Below are positions 44,268 to 54,455 of a DNA stretch of 64,000 nt, in pieces; positions within the stretch are counted from its first letter, which is position 1, and every line of letters begins with the position of its first letter. This DNA comes from Massariosphaeria phaeospora (taxonomy: Eukaryota > Ascomycota > Dothideomycetes > Pleosporales), in NCBI GenBank assembly GCA_011032825.1, contig JAADJZ010000014.1, positions 496,001 to 560,000 on the forward strand, given 5' to 3'. The position numbers and the translations under genes are program-made. The notes beneath the pieces are model-generated. The model was not told the DNA's origin, searched no databases, and saw only the letters and a program-made list of their open reading frames with translations.

Positions 44268-45620
44268 TTGAGAGATATCCATGGGAACGAAGAGGCTCTC
44301 ATAGCCAGCGTCTCGGAGATAGAGACTCTGGCCTTGACGTCTCAAGATCAGGCGGGGCCTTTCGGTATACGGCTTATTGAACTCTACGAGCGTGAGTCCC
44401 AAGGGGATCCGCCTGTTGTGGAAGGAAGAAATGTTGTGGATCTACGAATTACGCCGTTAGGAGAACGTACGACGGCGTCGGAGTACATTGCCGTATCCTA
44501 CACTTGGATACAGGCGCAGGAAGCAGTAATCCCAGCAGATCGAATGCCGAATTATCATATCTGGACGTCTGAAGATACCTGAAGAGCCCCAAAATGCACT
44601 GTAAATGTTCTCCGCCGAGCGTTGCAGTATTCTAGAAGTGTATCGCGCCACCAGAACCTGCCTCTTTGGATCGACCAGGAATGCATATTGCAGGACGATC
44701 CAGTAGACATAGAGACACATTTTCAGATAATGCACGACATCTATGCATCCGCCAATACTGTCGCTGCGATCCTTTCGAGTAGTGTCCTCAACCAACCACA
44801 TTTGGATGCTTTGCACCGTGTAGCCGTGCAGCACAGCCTCTACGAGCTTACTTCACAACAACAGATAGATTTATACGAGGTGCTCTGTATATGTCTGCCA
44901 AGACCGATTTTTCCAGCGAACCTGGACTTTCCATGAAAGGAACTGTGCGCATTGGCTGGTTTGTCTGGTACCGTGCAGTGATGGTGTTGAATTATCACAG
45001 TCTAGTGAGCTTCGCGTATCCTCTGAATCGAAAGACCGAGATATATGTCTTTACTTCATCCATTTGACTACCGCACTGGAACGGATTTTGGACTACCTCG
45101 ATCAAGAGAGCGCGTCCTCAAACCTGGAGCGGTCGCTGAAGCATTTACTTCACGGGCCGTTAGCAAGCGCTCATTGGACACTTTGGAACAGTACACCGAG
45201 CTCGAAGAGCGCCAAGAACGTGTTCTGTTACAAAAAGCTACTGTGGCAATGTTCTTCGCTACTATGGAGCATTGTCAGAATCTCTCTGTTTCGGACCGTC
45301 TCGCAATCTTCGCCAATATATGTGGGCTATCCTTCAAACTCAACACAACGATACTGAAAGACTCGACACTCAGCTACAGTACTTGCCTGCTCGTTCTTAT
45401 CAAAAACAATTTGATAGAGTTGGATTGGTCTACGCTAAAAGATTTCATAATCACACAGCAAACAATGGACCTTACAATTGCGGAAGTCTTCAAATACCTT
45501 GGCACAGCCGTCGAGTTTCACCATACTTATAAAGGGCTCTATGAAGAACCAATTGGTGACGTTCAGTTTCCTTCAGCAGGTATGGTTCCAGTGTTGCATT
45601 TGTTATACATGCTGTAAACC
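44268..45620 (+). pseudogene. Decayed HET-domain (heterokaryon incompatibility) gene
   Basis: The HET signature is readable in frame zero: EYIAVSYTW, then NLPLWIDQECILQDD and FQIMHDIYASANTVAAIL, the usual order of the HET domain. An in-frame TGA interrupts it at 44580-44582 and the same frame then continues. At about 44905 the homology moves to the +1 frame (FFQRTWTFHERNCA), and by about 45130 it returns to frame zero (DRLAIFANICG and STCLLVLIKNN). One stop and two compensating frameshifts mean no intact protein. An intron explaining the first shift would be only about 30 nt. The 3' end is uncertain; further residual homology may reach 45932. HET domains mediate cell death in vegetative incompatibility; this copy is presumably inactive. 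Confidence 0.8.
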
Positions 45621-46184
45621 TGATCTTGCTCTCGTGTCAGACCCAATTAGGAAGACTATAACGAGAATGTTAGCATTAGTTAAATGTGAGCAGCAGAATC
45701 AGAGCCTGTGCTATATGCAACGTGTGACGTGCTCGCTATCAACAACAGCTATTTCCCGGCTCTCGGTTTCGGTATACAAAGCTCACTAGTCGGTTGTACG
45801 ATTATGCCTGAAATCGTCTGCTTTGTACGATCGAATCCAAGAAATTCGCGAAACAAAGTTTTATGGATTGGTTACAAGGGAGTTTCACGGGCGATAAGCA
45901 TTTTTGCTGGCACTAAAAGTTTGGTCATTTGATTGTGGGGACAGGTCTTTCCTAGAATGAAATGGTTTAGCCAATAAGAACGCGGTGAAAACTCTTACGT
46001 ACACTTCTTAGTGGGGGCATTCTGATCAGAGCCACGAGCTACATCATCAACTCCTCCAACGAACACTGTGTGTAGAATATACTGGAGAAAAACCAATACT
46101 AAGAGTCAAATTAAGAAGCAACGCTGATCTCAACTTATTACTACAGTTCTATTAGTGCTTTACTTATACAAAGACGACTTTACT

Positions 46185-47867
46185 CTAACGATCCCGCCCC
46201 ACTTGACGATTATACCTATCGATCTTCCTGCGCTTACCGCCACACTCAATGTCGGTTTGCAGACTGTCAGCATCAGGGTGCGCAGAGTTCACCGTTGGTG
46301 GATAAGACTGGACGACTTCTTCGTCGAGCCAACTCTCGACCCACTTCCGTTTTCGATCGGACATATTGTCCCCTAGAGGTAGCTGCGGAAATTCTTCAGG
46401 AGCCAGCTCGAGAGGTGGTGCATCCACCATCGTGGTCAGAGCCACAGTCTTTTCCCTTGCTTCGTAATAAGCATCTTGGGCCTTGCTAAATTCCTGCGTA
46501 ACCTTCTGGCCTATCTTGAGCCAGACTGCACCAAATTCGTCTTCGAAGTCGACGTCTTCCCGACTTTTGGCTTTTTCGGTGAGGATGTACCGCGCCAACT
46601 CTGTGTGGTAGCGTGCGCGATGGGCATCGAACTCCCGCTCGGCTTGGAGAGCAAGCTCGTACCATTTCTCCGCCTCGCGATGTGCAACTTCAAGGTCATA
46701 AGTAGCGATGAGATCGTTATAATCCTCTACAGTATTGTTCCATGTCGCATCAGGACAGTCGAAGTAATCTGCAGTTGGGCATTGACAGCGATCATACCTA
46801 TTGGAACAATCGCACTTATCCGATGTCCAAAATTTATCGCCGCCCCGAGCATCATTCCAATTATTCTCCGGCAGGTCGCGAAGATTGTTTTCGGACCTAG
46901 GTTGCGAGTCCTCGACCTGAACTGGTTCGCGGACGGCTTCAGGATCGCCGAGCTCGAGGCTAGGAATAACACCTATTTGCGTGAAAGCATGGTCCAGATA
47001 TGGAGTGGTCTGGTGATAAAGTGCGTAACAAGCACGCTGTTCTTGCTCCCATTGTCGATCGATATCGTCATCTCGCTGCTCGAGATGAACACGCTCTTGA
47101 TTGTTCTGGTTTATCAAGTCAATGTATACCTCTTCCTGCTCACGAATTGTCCGGCGGTATTCTAGGTCTCCGGTTCCTCGGCTAGGGTGGGGCTCGTACA
47201 AGTTGTCGAGATTTTCTCCGTACCTTTGGTTCTCTTCTTCAATTGCACGAAGCCGGTCGTATATTTGTTCATGCTCCTGGTCCGCAGCTGCTTTAAGCTC
47301 GTCGACAGAGCGCTGAGCAAGCAGAGTCCGTAACCAGAGACGGAACAATTTAGAGTTGATGAGGAGACATGGCTTATCGCCGTCCGCTAAGATGAAGTCG
47401 ACTTTTCCGGCATGGAAGTTCGCGTCCGAGACTATTTTTGGGTACCAAAACGTCAGGCGGCGGTAGCGCGGGGCGATTTCATGTTTGGTCTCTGAAGGAG
47501 ATGGTGGTTTATCTACCAAAGACTCTGAAGTGAGCCGTAGAGATCGAGGCTGTGTTGTGTGTATCAACGGGGTAGGGCTCGGACCTTGACGTGTCGCTAT
47601 TGGCTGTGTATCGGTCGCAATACCATACTCCGAATGTTCCGTGTGGTCATTTCTATCGGTGATCCAAATGCCTGAGGCTACACTCATAGGTGCTGAAGTG
47701 GGTGGATTTCGCGCACCGGATTGGCTGTTATTTGATGCAGGTCCACTTGATTCCCCAACTTTTGTTGAGGCGGTTAGACTGCTGCTGGAGGTAGGAGAGC
47801 TTGTATCCGCTGGCTGATTCATGACTTTAATTTTAATACTAATAGAAAACTCCATAGTACCTGCCAT
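46185..47867 (-). CDS. Uncharacterised 560-aa coiled-coil protein
   Basis: Single-exon gene with no recognised family. The N-terminal 130 residues are Ser/Thr/Pro-rich. A short possibly folded segment follows (RYRRLTFWYPKIVSDANF ... DKPCLLINSKLFRLWLR). Then comes a long charged helical region of coiled-coil type (about 190-290), a Cys-rich patch (KCDCSNRYDRCQCP), a second helical region and a C-terminal basic motif GGKRRKID that could be a nuclear localisation signal. The start could also be an internal ATG (MNQPADTSS at about residue 16). Divergent from the repeat-rich gene at 48236, with which it shares a 368-bp promoter region, so the two could be co-regulated. Lineage-restricted by appearance. 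Confidence 0.7.
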   Translation of the reverse strand: MAGTMEFSISIKIKVMNQPADTSSPTSSSSLTASTKVGESSGPASNNSQSGARNPPTSAPMSVASGIWITDRNDHTEHSEYGIATDTQPIATRQGPSPTPLIHTTQPRSLRLTSESLVDKPPSPSETKHEIAPRYRRLTFWYPKIVSDANFHAGKVDFILADGDKPCLLINSKLFRLWLRTLLAQRSVDELKAAADQEHEQIYDRLRAIEEENQRYGENLDNLYEPHPSRGTGDLEYRRTIREQEEVYIDLINQNNQERVHLEQRDDDIDRQWEQEQRACYALYHQTTPYLDHAFTQIGVIPSLELGDPEAVREPVQVEDSQPRSENNLRDLPENNWNDARGGDKFWTSDKCDCSNRYDRCQCPTADYFDCPDATWNNTVEDYNDLIATYDLEVAHREAEKWYELALQAEREFDAHRARYHTELARYILTEKAKSREDVDFEDEFGAVWLKIGQKVTQEFSKAQDAYYEAREKTVALTTMVDAPPLELAPEEFPQLPLGDNMSDRKRKWVESWLDEEVVQSYPPTVNSAHPDADSLQTDIECGGKRRKIDRYNRQVGRDR

Positions 47868-48235
47868 AGGGTCCTTAGTATGAGCTGAGTGTAGAAACAG
47901 CGGATGCGTAAGCTTATGTTGTGGGAAGAATATAATGTCAAGGTCTTTGTTTTAACCTTTCCTGAGACAATGTTGATCTAGAAATACACTGTCTTTGTTT
48001 GTTGTTGTTCTATCTTTGTTCTCAGTGTAAGCTCTCAAAGAACACGCACTAAGTGAGAACTGACAACATCTATCAGGCACAACATTGTTCGTGGTCGATA
48101 CCCACAATGTGCCGTAAGAGTGCTATGCATTGTGTAGATACAGTAAGGCACAGGTCCTTCTGGGACTGTATATAAAAGTTCCGAAAAGTAGATAGTAAAT
48201 TCTCTTCATCCACAACCACCTCTCATCTTTACACC
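47868..48235. promoter_or_regulatory. Divergent promoter region between two unknown genes
   Basis: 368 bp between divergent starts. It holds a TATA box for the plus-strand gene (TATATAAAAG, 48169-48178, 58-67 bp before the ATG). No clear TATA box is seen for the minus-strand gene. Confidence 0.5.
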
Positions 48236-50446
48236 ATGGCGAACAACGATCGCCCCCCTTCAAACAACGTCCCACGGGGTGCTGACCGGGGTCCCGGGTC
48301 TGGTAGAGATTCTTACCGTCCAAATTACGATGATCGTGCTCCACCGCGGCCAGGTCACAATGAGCCTCCGCGTCATCGTGATTCATCTGAAGATCGACGT
48401 GAGCGTGCAGGTCGTCGTGATTCATCTGCAGGTCAACATGAGCGCCGTGGTCGCAACGGGGTTTCCCCTCGTCGTGATGCATACGCCAATGGAGGTCAAG
48501 CCCGTGGTAGACCACCTAGCCGGTACGATGTTGCTGCTTCTCGCGATGACCGTGGTGACCGTGGTACAGCTCCGTATCATGCCAGCCATGGCACTGCTGG
48601 TCCGGCGATGCCTCCCCCTGCGCATCCTTATGACCCCCGATTGCCAGATAGTCGAACCACAGATGCTAGTAGACAGACTCGCGGTGGAACATCTGGATAT
48701 GTTGAGCCGCCGCTTCGTGAGACGGCTGGACAATCCCGTGCCCAGCAGTCATCGGATACTCCACCCACGTGGAATGGTAGACGGACCCGCGAGCGAGAAG
48801 ATAGTCGAACTACTAATGGTGGTGGGCAACCCGCAGGTTTCACATTCCAAATGAATGACCCGACCGTGCAGCAAATGAACGTTGGACACATGGTCGCCCC
48901 AACTAGTAACACCATTAACAACGCGACTAGAAACACGACTCGACCACAGCTTGGAGTCCGTAGTAATACCACTAGTAACGTGACTGAAAACACGACTCGA
49001 CCCCAACGTGGGAACCGATCGCAGCCAGTGCCGTTGCGCGGAGTCCGGATAGGGGATATCGTCTCTTTCCAAATGTTGGAGCAGTGTCAGTCACAATTCC
49101 CAACAAAAGATGCATCCACTGGCAAATTTGTCGGTAAGGGCGTCACAGAAACTGTAGGTGGTGACCCTATCTACATTGAGCGAAGGTTTGGTGTTATAAT
49201 TGGCAAACATGCCGGCGGGATGTACCCGGGCCTTTCAGTGCTCCCAATCTTCTCGTTCGGGAGACGTGGCACTACATTCAAACAAGATGTGGAATGTATT
49301 CAATACGTGCCCATCATGAGGCAAGGCCAGTTTGATCAGTTCAGGAATGAGCACGGGACCGCGATGGGGCCAAACCGCATGGTACCCTTAGAGTATACCA
49401 CGATCGTGAATGAAAACGATCCTCGCGTGTTTCATCCCTCAGAGAATGCCATGATCGGGCTTTCTCATAGGACGAACTTATATGCGGATACTCGCACCGC
49501 TAGAGAGGGTTCCCTGACACCAGAAAGCTTCGAGATGCTCATGGAAAGCGTAGCTACGTACGACTCGCTGTCATCACGTGAGTTAACCGATAGAGCATCA
49601 TTTGACACATCGCCTTTCGATTGGATGAATCCTTGGAGGTCAAATGCTCGAGCCCAACCACCACCACAGGGGGGTCCCTCTACACGACCACAACCAGGGG
49701 GTCCCTCTCCACGACCACCACAGGGGGATCCCTCTCCACGACCACCACAGGGGGGACCCTCTCCACGGACCGGCGAGAAGCGGAAAGAACATCCCACACC
49801 CTCAAGTCCAGTGGCTTCGACTCCAGCAGACAACGATAGCTCGACAGCCGAACTTATCCGCTTAACGGAGGAAGTGCGACGCACCGGGGAGGCCTGGCGA
49901 ACGTACATAGGGTATCTTCAAAACTGGAACTTCGGGGCACCTGCTGCCGGAGACTTTCAACGCCTTCACCCACATAATGTCGTTGCCGATCTCCAGGTAC
50001 AATACCTAGCAGCAACGCAGGCACTGAACGAGTGGCTTGCAGGTCACGACCGCACGTACGCAACTCGGACGGTGTTTCCGGGCGACCCTCGAGTGACTCT
50101 GGACTCAGCTGTTACAGCAGAAGAGCGCACTCGCGCAGAGACTCGCGAAGGGCAGCGCATTCGAGCAGGTTGGCGCGCAAAGGTGCACGCTCGCGAAGGG
50201 GAGCGCATTCTAGCAAGGTGGCGCGCAGGGGAGCGCACTCGCGAAGGGGAGCGCATTCGAGCAGGGCGGCGCCTCCAAGCAGGGGAACATACTCGTACAG
50301 AGGAATCTACCCGCACAGAGGAGCGTACTCGCGCAGAAGACCCCTCTCGCGCGGAGGAGTTCGCTCCTGAAGGGAAGCCCGACCAAGAGATGATGGCCCC
50401 TCCCGCAAAGCGTCGTAGACACGATGGGGATGACTCGACCAACTAG
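48236..50446 (+). CDS. Repeat-rich orphan protein with a small barrel-like domain
   Basis: Single-exon gene, 736 aa. Residues 1-265 are disordered and rich in Arg/Gly/Asp/Pro, with RNTTRPQ...R repeats. Residues of about 269-390 form a folded domain: GVRIGDIVSF, then YIERRFGVIIGK, then LSVLPIFSFGRRG and a C-terminal HP/SENAMIGL part. The strand pattern resembles the PemK-like/DUF6590-type domain found in many fungal proteins, a guess from pattern only. Next are four PPQGGPSPR repeats (about 475-510), a helical part, and a run of Arg/Glu repeats (REGERIRAG, TRTEERTRAE), ending in AKRRRHDGD, a likely nuclear signal. Function unknown. It starts head-to-head with the gene at 46185. Confidence 0.75.
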   Translation: MANNDRPPSNNVPRGADRGPGSGRDSYRPNYDDRAPPRPGHNEPPRHRDSSEDRRERAGRRDSSAGQHERRGRNGVSPRRDAYANGGQARGRPPSRYDVAASRDDRGDRGTAPYHASHGTAGPAMPPPAHPYDPRLPDSRTTDASRQTRGGTSGYVEPPLRETAGQSRAQQSSDTPPTWNGRRTREREDSRTTNGGGQPAGFTFQMNDPTVQQMNVGHMVAPTSNTINNATRNTTRPQLGVRSNTTSNVTENTTRPQRGNRSQPVPLRGVRIGDIVSFQMLEQCQSQFPTKDASTGKFVGKGVTETVGGDPIYIERRFGVIIGKHAGGMYPGLSVLPIFSFGRRGTTFKQDVECIQYVPIMRQGQFDQFRNEHGTAMGPNRMVPLEYTTIVNENDPRVFHPSENAMIGLSHRTNLYADTRTAREGSLTPESFEMLMESVATYDSLSSRELTDRASFDTSPFDWMNPWRSNARAQPPPQGGPSTRPQPGGPSPRPPQGDPSPRPPQGGPSPRTGEKRKEHPTPSSPVASTPADNDSSTAELIRLTEEVRRTGEAWRTYIGYLQNWNFGAPAAGDFQRLHPHNVVADLQVQYLAATQALNEWLAGHDRTYATRTVFPGDPRVTLDSAVTAEERTRAETREGQRIRAGWRAKVHAREGERILARWRAGERTREGERIRAGRRLQAGEHTRTEESTRTEERTRAEDPSRAEEFAPEGKPDQEMMAPPAKRRRHDGDDSTN
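49655..49770 (+). repeat. 27-30-bp coding minisatellite (PPQGGPSPR)
   Basis: Four imperfect units of CACGACCACCACAGGGGG type encode PPQGGPSPR-like repeats. Units differ slightly, for example Gly to Asp in one copy. Confidence 0.85.
50140..50360 (+). repeat. Coding repeats of REGERIRAG/TRTEE type
   Basis: Imperfect units built on ACTCGCGAAGGGGAGCGCAT encode a highly charged Arg/Glu helix with periodic REGERIRA and RTEE motifs, four or more copies. Confidence 0.75.
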
Positions 50447-51275
50447 ATGGCACATCCATCAGGTACAACAAACAGTACAACAGATGGTTATGAAGAAGAA
50501 CGGACTAAGTCAGCACAATATTGGGGTCATTGTTGCGCTGTACGAAACTCCAAGGAGTCTGTGGATGGTATGTGAGATATGTCACGAAATGTGACATCAT
50601 TGACAGGCTGAGTAATACAATTGAACTAAATAACACAAAACTTTCTACTTCGTGACTTGGTGACTCTTTTCTACTCAATTTGCGTGTGACAATACGCTAA
50701 TAGATATGTATAGCTCGTTATAACGCTCTGAACATGCTCTAAACAAACTCGTGGGTGCCTAGGAACCTTACTACTAGAGCACGTGACCTATAAGACAAGC
50801 CTTACCTAATCCAAGGCACCGCAATCCAATAACCGCCCAACATAAACAGTGTTTTGAAGAGAAATTCTTAGCCAGGGACTTGAAGCAGAAGCATTCAAAG
50901 GCTACAAGATCTGGATGCTTTCATTCTTTCCGAGGTCGTGTTTAGGTTATCCTTTATACTTTCATTTTACTTCATCTGACCGACTATGATAAAAGTTTAC
51001 GCGAATGCTTAAGGGGAGCCTCATTTGTGTTTCCGACCGACTAGCCGGATATCCAAACAGCTTTTTTCCATGGACTCAGAGTCGAACACGATTTTCGTAG
51101 AAGATTCGACACGTTCACCAATACTCGTCAGTCACTTATCAGTTAACTACACGTTCTCCTGCTCATCATGCAGTACACAAACATTTCTTTAATTTCTTTC
51201 CTATCAATGCATTGGTATCATCTCAGTATCTCTTCCATCCCGCCCCCCCCTGACACCCTTTCTCTTATATCATCC
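50447..51275. other. Intergenic region
   Basis: AT-rich 3' flank of the repeat-rich gene and downstream flank of the BIM1-like gene (minus, ends 51276). No gene is recognised. Confidence 0.5.
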
Positions 51276-52075
51276 CTACAACAACCCCCAAGCCAACAGC
51301 GCAGCCAGCATCCCACTCCTGATCGCCGGCTTCAACACAGTAGCCGCGCCTTTACTCTCTGTCGACGCTGGTTCACCCGTCGTTGACGGCGTATCCGCAT
51401 TCTGAATCGCTACGCCACTAACACCCGTCGAGTTCGCGCACTCATCGTCGGACAGCAGCGCAGCTGTAGCGTTGAATGTGATATCCGCGCACTAAATCGC
51501 ACCATTAGCATCCATCTATCCACTCTTCCATCATCCCCGCCCAGAACACTCACATTATACAAGCTCGCCCCACTATGGCTAATCTGAATGATCTGCACAC
51601 TCGCCTGCATACCCTCTACATCTTCCATACTCAACCCAGCGGTCTTAAACCCCTCCTCGAGTGCCGCCTTCCCCGCTTCTTTGAGGCAGAAGATACCTGC
51701 GCCTGTCTGGTTGAAGCCGTCGACGAGGCTGATGTTGAAGGCGGAGACGTTGGTGCCGAGCCCGAGGTTCACGTATGTGAGCGCCCATTCGTGGGTGCCG
51801 TTGATACGGACGGAGCCGCCGGTGAGTGGCCAGAGGGTGCGGTTGTTGGCGGGGGTTTCGGAGACGTTGGCGCCTGGGGAGGGAGGGGTAATCAGTTAGA
51901 GGTCCATTGGGGAGAAATCGGAGAAGAAAAACGGTGGAAACGAACAGGGGAATGTCCATTGCGAGGCGTCTGGCAGTGTCAAGGAATCACCACGCCATTG
52001 CGGGTTGAGGACTTTGAAGTGTGCGGAGGTGAGGGAGAGGAGTGAGGCCAATGTGAAGACGGTGCTGAACGCCAT
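51276..52075 (-). CDS. BIM1-like (X325/LPMO-related) GPI-anchored copper protein
   Basis: Exons 52075-51946, 51873-51554 and 51491-51276 (666 nt, 221 aa); introns are 72 and 62 bp. The signal peptide ends at Ala18, which leaves His19 as the mature N-terminus (LTSA|HFKVLNPQWRGDS). An N-terminal His is the first copper ligand in LPMO-like folds. Other family features: QWTFPC, NRTLWPLTGGSVRI and the Cys pairs FPC...IFC and NCADITF...DDEC. A Ser/Thr-rich stretch and a hydrophobic C-terminus (SGMLAALLAWGLL) indicate a GPI anchor. BIM1 of Cryptococcus binds copper and aids its import at low copper, without oxidising polysaccharides; the same role here is inferred. Located at the plasma membrane or wall. 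Confidence 0.87.
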
Positions 52076-52775
52076 GGCTGGTGTAGATAATACGATTGAT
52101 TAGGGTAGAAGCTAACAGTGTACAATTGGTCTGCAAATATGGTTGAAAAGATGATAGTAGCACGAGCAGAAGCTGTGAGTTGAAGAAGCCAAAGTCCTCT
52201 TTATACCTCTCCCCGCGGAGTCTCCAAGCTCTTATTAGCCACAGCACCCTACCAAGATGTTGGCGCTACATTCCAGGCCCATGGAAACGGAAGGTCAGAG
52301 CCCTTCGTCCAACGAAATTTCAATTGAGGGGTTTGTGGCGTCAGCTCTAGCTCGAACCCTGCTTGCAGATCGCAGAGCCATGTGGGCGGAATGCGAAAAT
52401 GGTTCCCGACATGGGATTGGAAGAACCAAGTGCGTTCGCGAAGTACAATTGATCCACCAATAGTCAAGAGTCGTTTCGATAGATTGTTGCTCAAACTTGC
52501 TCACGCCAAGCTATGCAGGTGAGAGACTAAGCTGCAAGGAGACTAGACCGAGAAGGTGGGGACAGTGAGCGATGTGAAGAGAAAACCAACAATCAACGCG
52601 ATAAGGAGATGTAAACTTGAGATGACTCGATTTAATCAAGAGGGTATCTAAAACCATGATAAAGGAAAGAAAACTCGTAGAAAAAACGAGTCTTATAACC
52701 TACGCCAGCCAACCCAAGGCTAAACCCAGAGCCTTTTACATCCGTGAGGCGCTGTGAACGTTATAGTAGGCTTTT
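52076..52775. other. Intergenic region between two minus-strand genes
   Basis: The region is upstream of the BIM1-like gene and downstream of the gene ending at 52776. No gene is recognised. Confidence 0.5.
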
Positions 52776-54455
52776 CTAAAACATGCTGCTTTGTTTCTTC
52801 TTTAATGTCGAAGCGGTGGTTTCGCTCGCGCTCCTCAAGCCCCAGAAGCTCTTCTTCCTCATCTTGGGCCGAGCTTCGGAATTAGACGACCCATTGCTGA
52901 AGAACGAACCCTGTGATACTGTGGGTCTATGCGCGGAGGGCTGCAGGTATGGTCCCTGCTGGGATGGGGGAGGATGTTGTGCAGGACGAGACGGCTGTAC
53001 GGGTGCGTTCGCAGGGCGTTGGGTTTGCCATGGACCCTGGATCAGCGGTGCTGAATGTCTCTGCTGTGGCTGTGCTGGTGGCAGAAGATTGCTCTGATCT
53101 CCGAACTGCTTTCGCAGTCGCTCCGTCTCCTTGTCAATTTCAGCCTGACGCCGACGCCGCTCCTTTTGCCTCTCCTTCTCCGCTTGTGCGCGCTGTCTGT
53201 CTTCATCCTCTAGGAACTGTCTCGTCTTCCTAGCTTCTTCTTCTTCCTGCATCTTCCTATTTCTCCGCTGGATCTCTTCCTGTCGCCGTTGTTCGCGTGC
53301 TTCGGCCTCCACTTGCGCCTTCAGACGAGCAGTCTCGGCATCGATCTCCCATTGGGCTTGTGGGTCTAATCGCTGCGTCGGTTGATTTCCCGTCCGTAGT
53401 TGAGGAAGCGCGGTACGGTTGGCATCGTTTCGGGATGGCTGATTGTGGTACACATCCACTGGAGCACCTTTAGTGGGTTGCACAAGACGTTGCGCGGGAC
53501 GTTGGGGTTGTGGTGGAGGTTGCGGGGTCATGACAGGCGGTGTGATTGCAGCAGGCTCCAATGGGGAGGAGCCTTTCCTGCCCCTTAGTCCGCCGCTGTT
53601 CTTCCGAGTGTTGGGATCGATGATGTGGAATGACTCTCTGGGGTTGCTAAAGAACAAGTCGCGGATAACTGCTGCGCCCAGCAAAAATACCACCTCTAAG
53701 CCTTTATAGTCTTCAAGGTCCACTCTATATAGGTTTGATTCCAGGATGGTCAGCTCCTTCAACCCGGAGAACATGGCCACGGCGATATCAGGCTCTTTGC
53801 TCTTCTTTGCCTTCTTGCCTGTCGGATCCGTGGATTTGCCAGTCATGTAGCAAGTCATGTCCTTTCCTATCCTGCCTTCCCTCTTCCACACGAAGTTTAT
53901 CATCGGCGTCGAGGCATCCGCGCCCGGGTCGCCCTGACTCTGGTCGAGGCTCGATGCGCTCGGTGTTCTGAATGAAGTTTGTGGCAGGCTGAAGTCGTAC
54001 GACACGGATCCAGCCCATTTCGAAGTTTGCTGCTTGACGATGATTTGCTGGTCGGGGCTGTAGAGCTGTATTGCGAACTCAGTCGGGAATATAGCTTGTG
54101 GCGGGGGTGGGACGCCGCCATTCCTGCGTATCTCTTCCTGCGAGAGTGTTGGATGTGCCCACCCGGGCTTCGCTAGTACTTCTCCGTAGAGGATTTCAGG
54201 AGTGAACGAGTCGAAGAGGGCGGCGGCGTAAGTGTTCTTCGCATCGTTCGAAGCGGGGTCGACGTGGTTGAGCGCGTACGTAGCTTCCGGGTCGGAGCCG
54301 TTTTGTGTGAAGTAAAAGGTCTCGTGGTGCTTGACCTTGTCTGTTGCGGGCTTGAGAAAGAAGGCTGTGGTGGTGTCAGCGGCATCGTTCGTAGGCAACC
54401 TCAGAAGCTGGGTGTGGAGTAGCTGCAGCTTACTGGGTAGTGCCTCGTCTAGCAT
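52776..54455 (-). CDS. Conserved-looking protein with a long charged helix, function unknown
   Basis: Single-exon gene, 559 aa from the ATG at 54455, which sits in a strong Kozak-type context (GCCACCATGC on the minus strand). The N-terminal 290 residues look folded: FYFTQNGSDPEATYAL, FAIQLYSPDQQ, FVWKREGRIGKDMTCYM, then DIAVAMFSGLKELTILESN and KGLEVVFLLGAAVIRDLFF. That pattern is common in uncharacterised ascomycete proteins, but I do not know a function. A Pro/Gln-rich section follows, then a charged coiled-coil (RRQEEIQRRNRKMQEEEEAR...) and a second Pro/Gln-rich tail ending in KKKQSSMF. The frame is open upstream to 54518, but that first ATG lacks context. No signal peptide or TM. Confidence 0.75.
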   Translation of the reverse strand: MLDEALPSKLQLLHTQLLRLPTNDAADTTTAFFLKPATDKVKHHETFYFTQNGSDPEATYALNHVDPASNDAKNTYAAALFDSFTPEILYGEVLAKPGWAHPTLSQEEIRRNGGVPPPPQAIFPTEFAIQLYSPDQQIIVKQQTSKWAGSVSYDFSLPQTSFRTPSASSLDQSQGDPGADASTPMINFVWKREGRIGKDMTCYMTGKSTDPTGKKAKKSKEPDIAVAMFSGLKELTILESNLYRVDLEDYKGLEVVFLLGAAVIRDLFFSNPRESFHIIDPNTRKNSGGLRGRKGSSPLEPAAITPPVMTPQPPPQPQRPAQRLVQPTKGAPVDVYHNQPSRNDANRTALPQLRTGNQPTQRLDPQAQWEIDAETARLKAQVEAEAREQRRQEEIQRRNRKMQEEEEARKTRQFLEDEDRQRAQAEKERQKERRRRQAEIDKETERLRKQFGDQSNLLPPAQPQQRHSAPLIQGPWQTQRPANAPVQPSRPAQHPPPSQQGPYLQPSAHRPTVSQGSFFSNGSSNSEARPKMRKKSFWGLRSASETTASTLKKKQSSMF

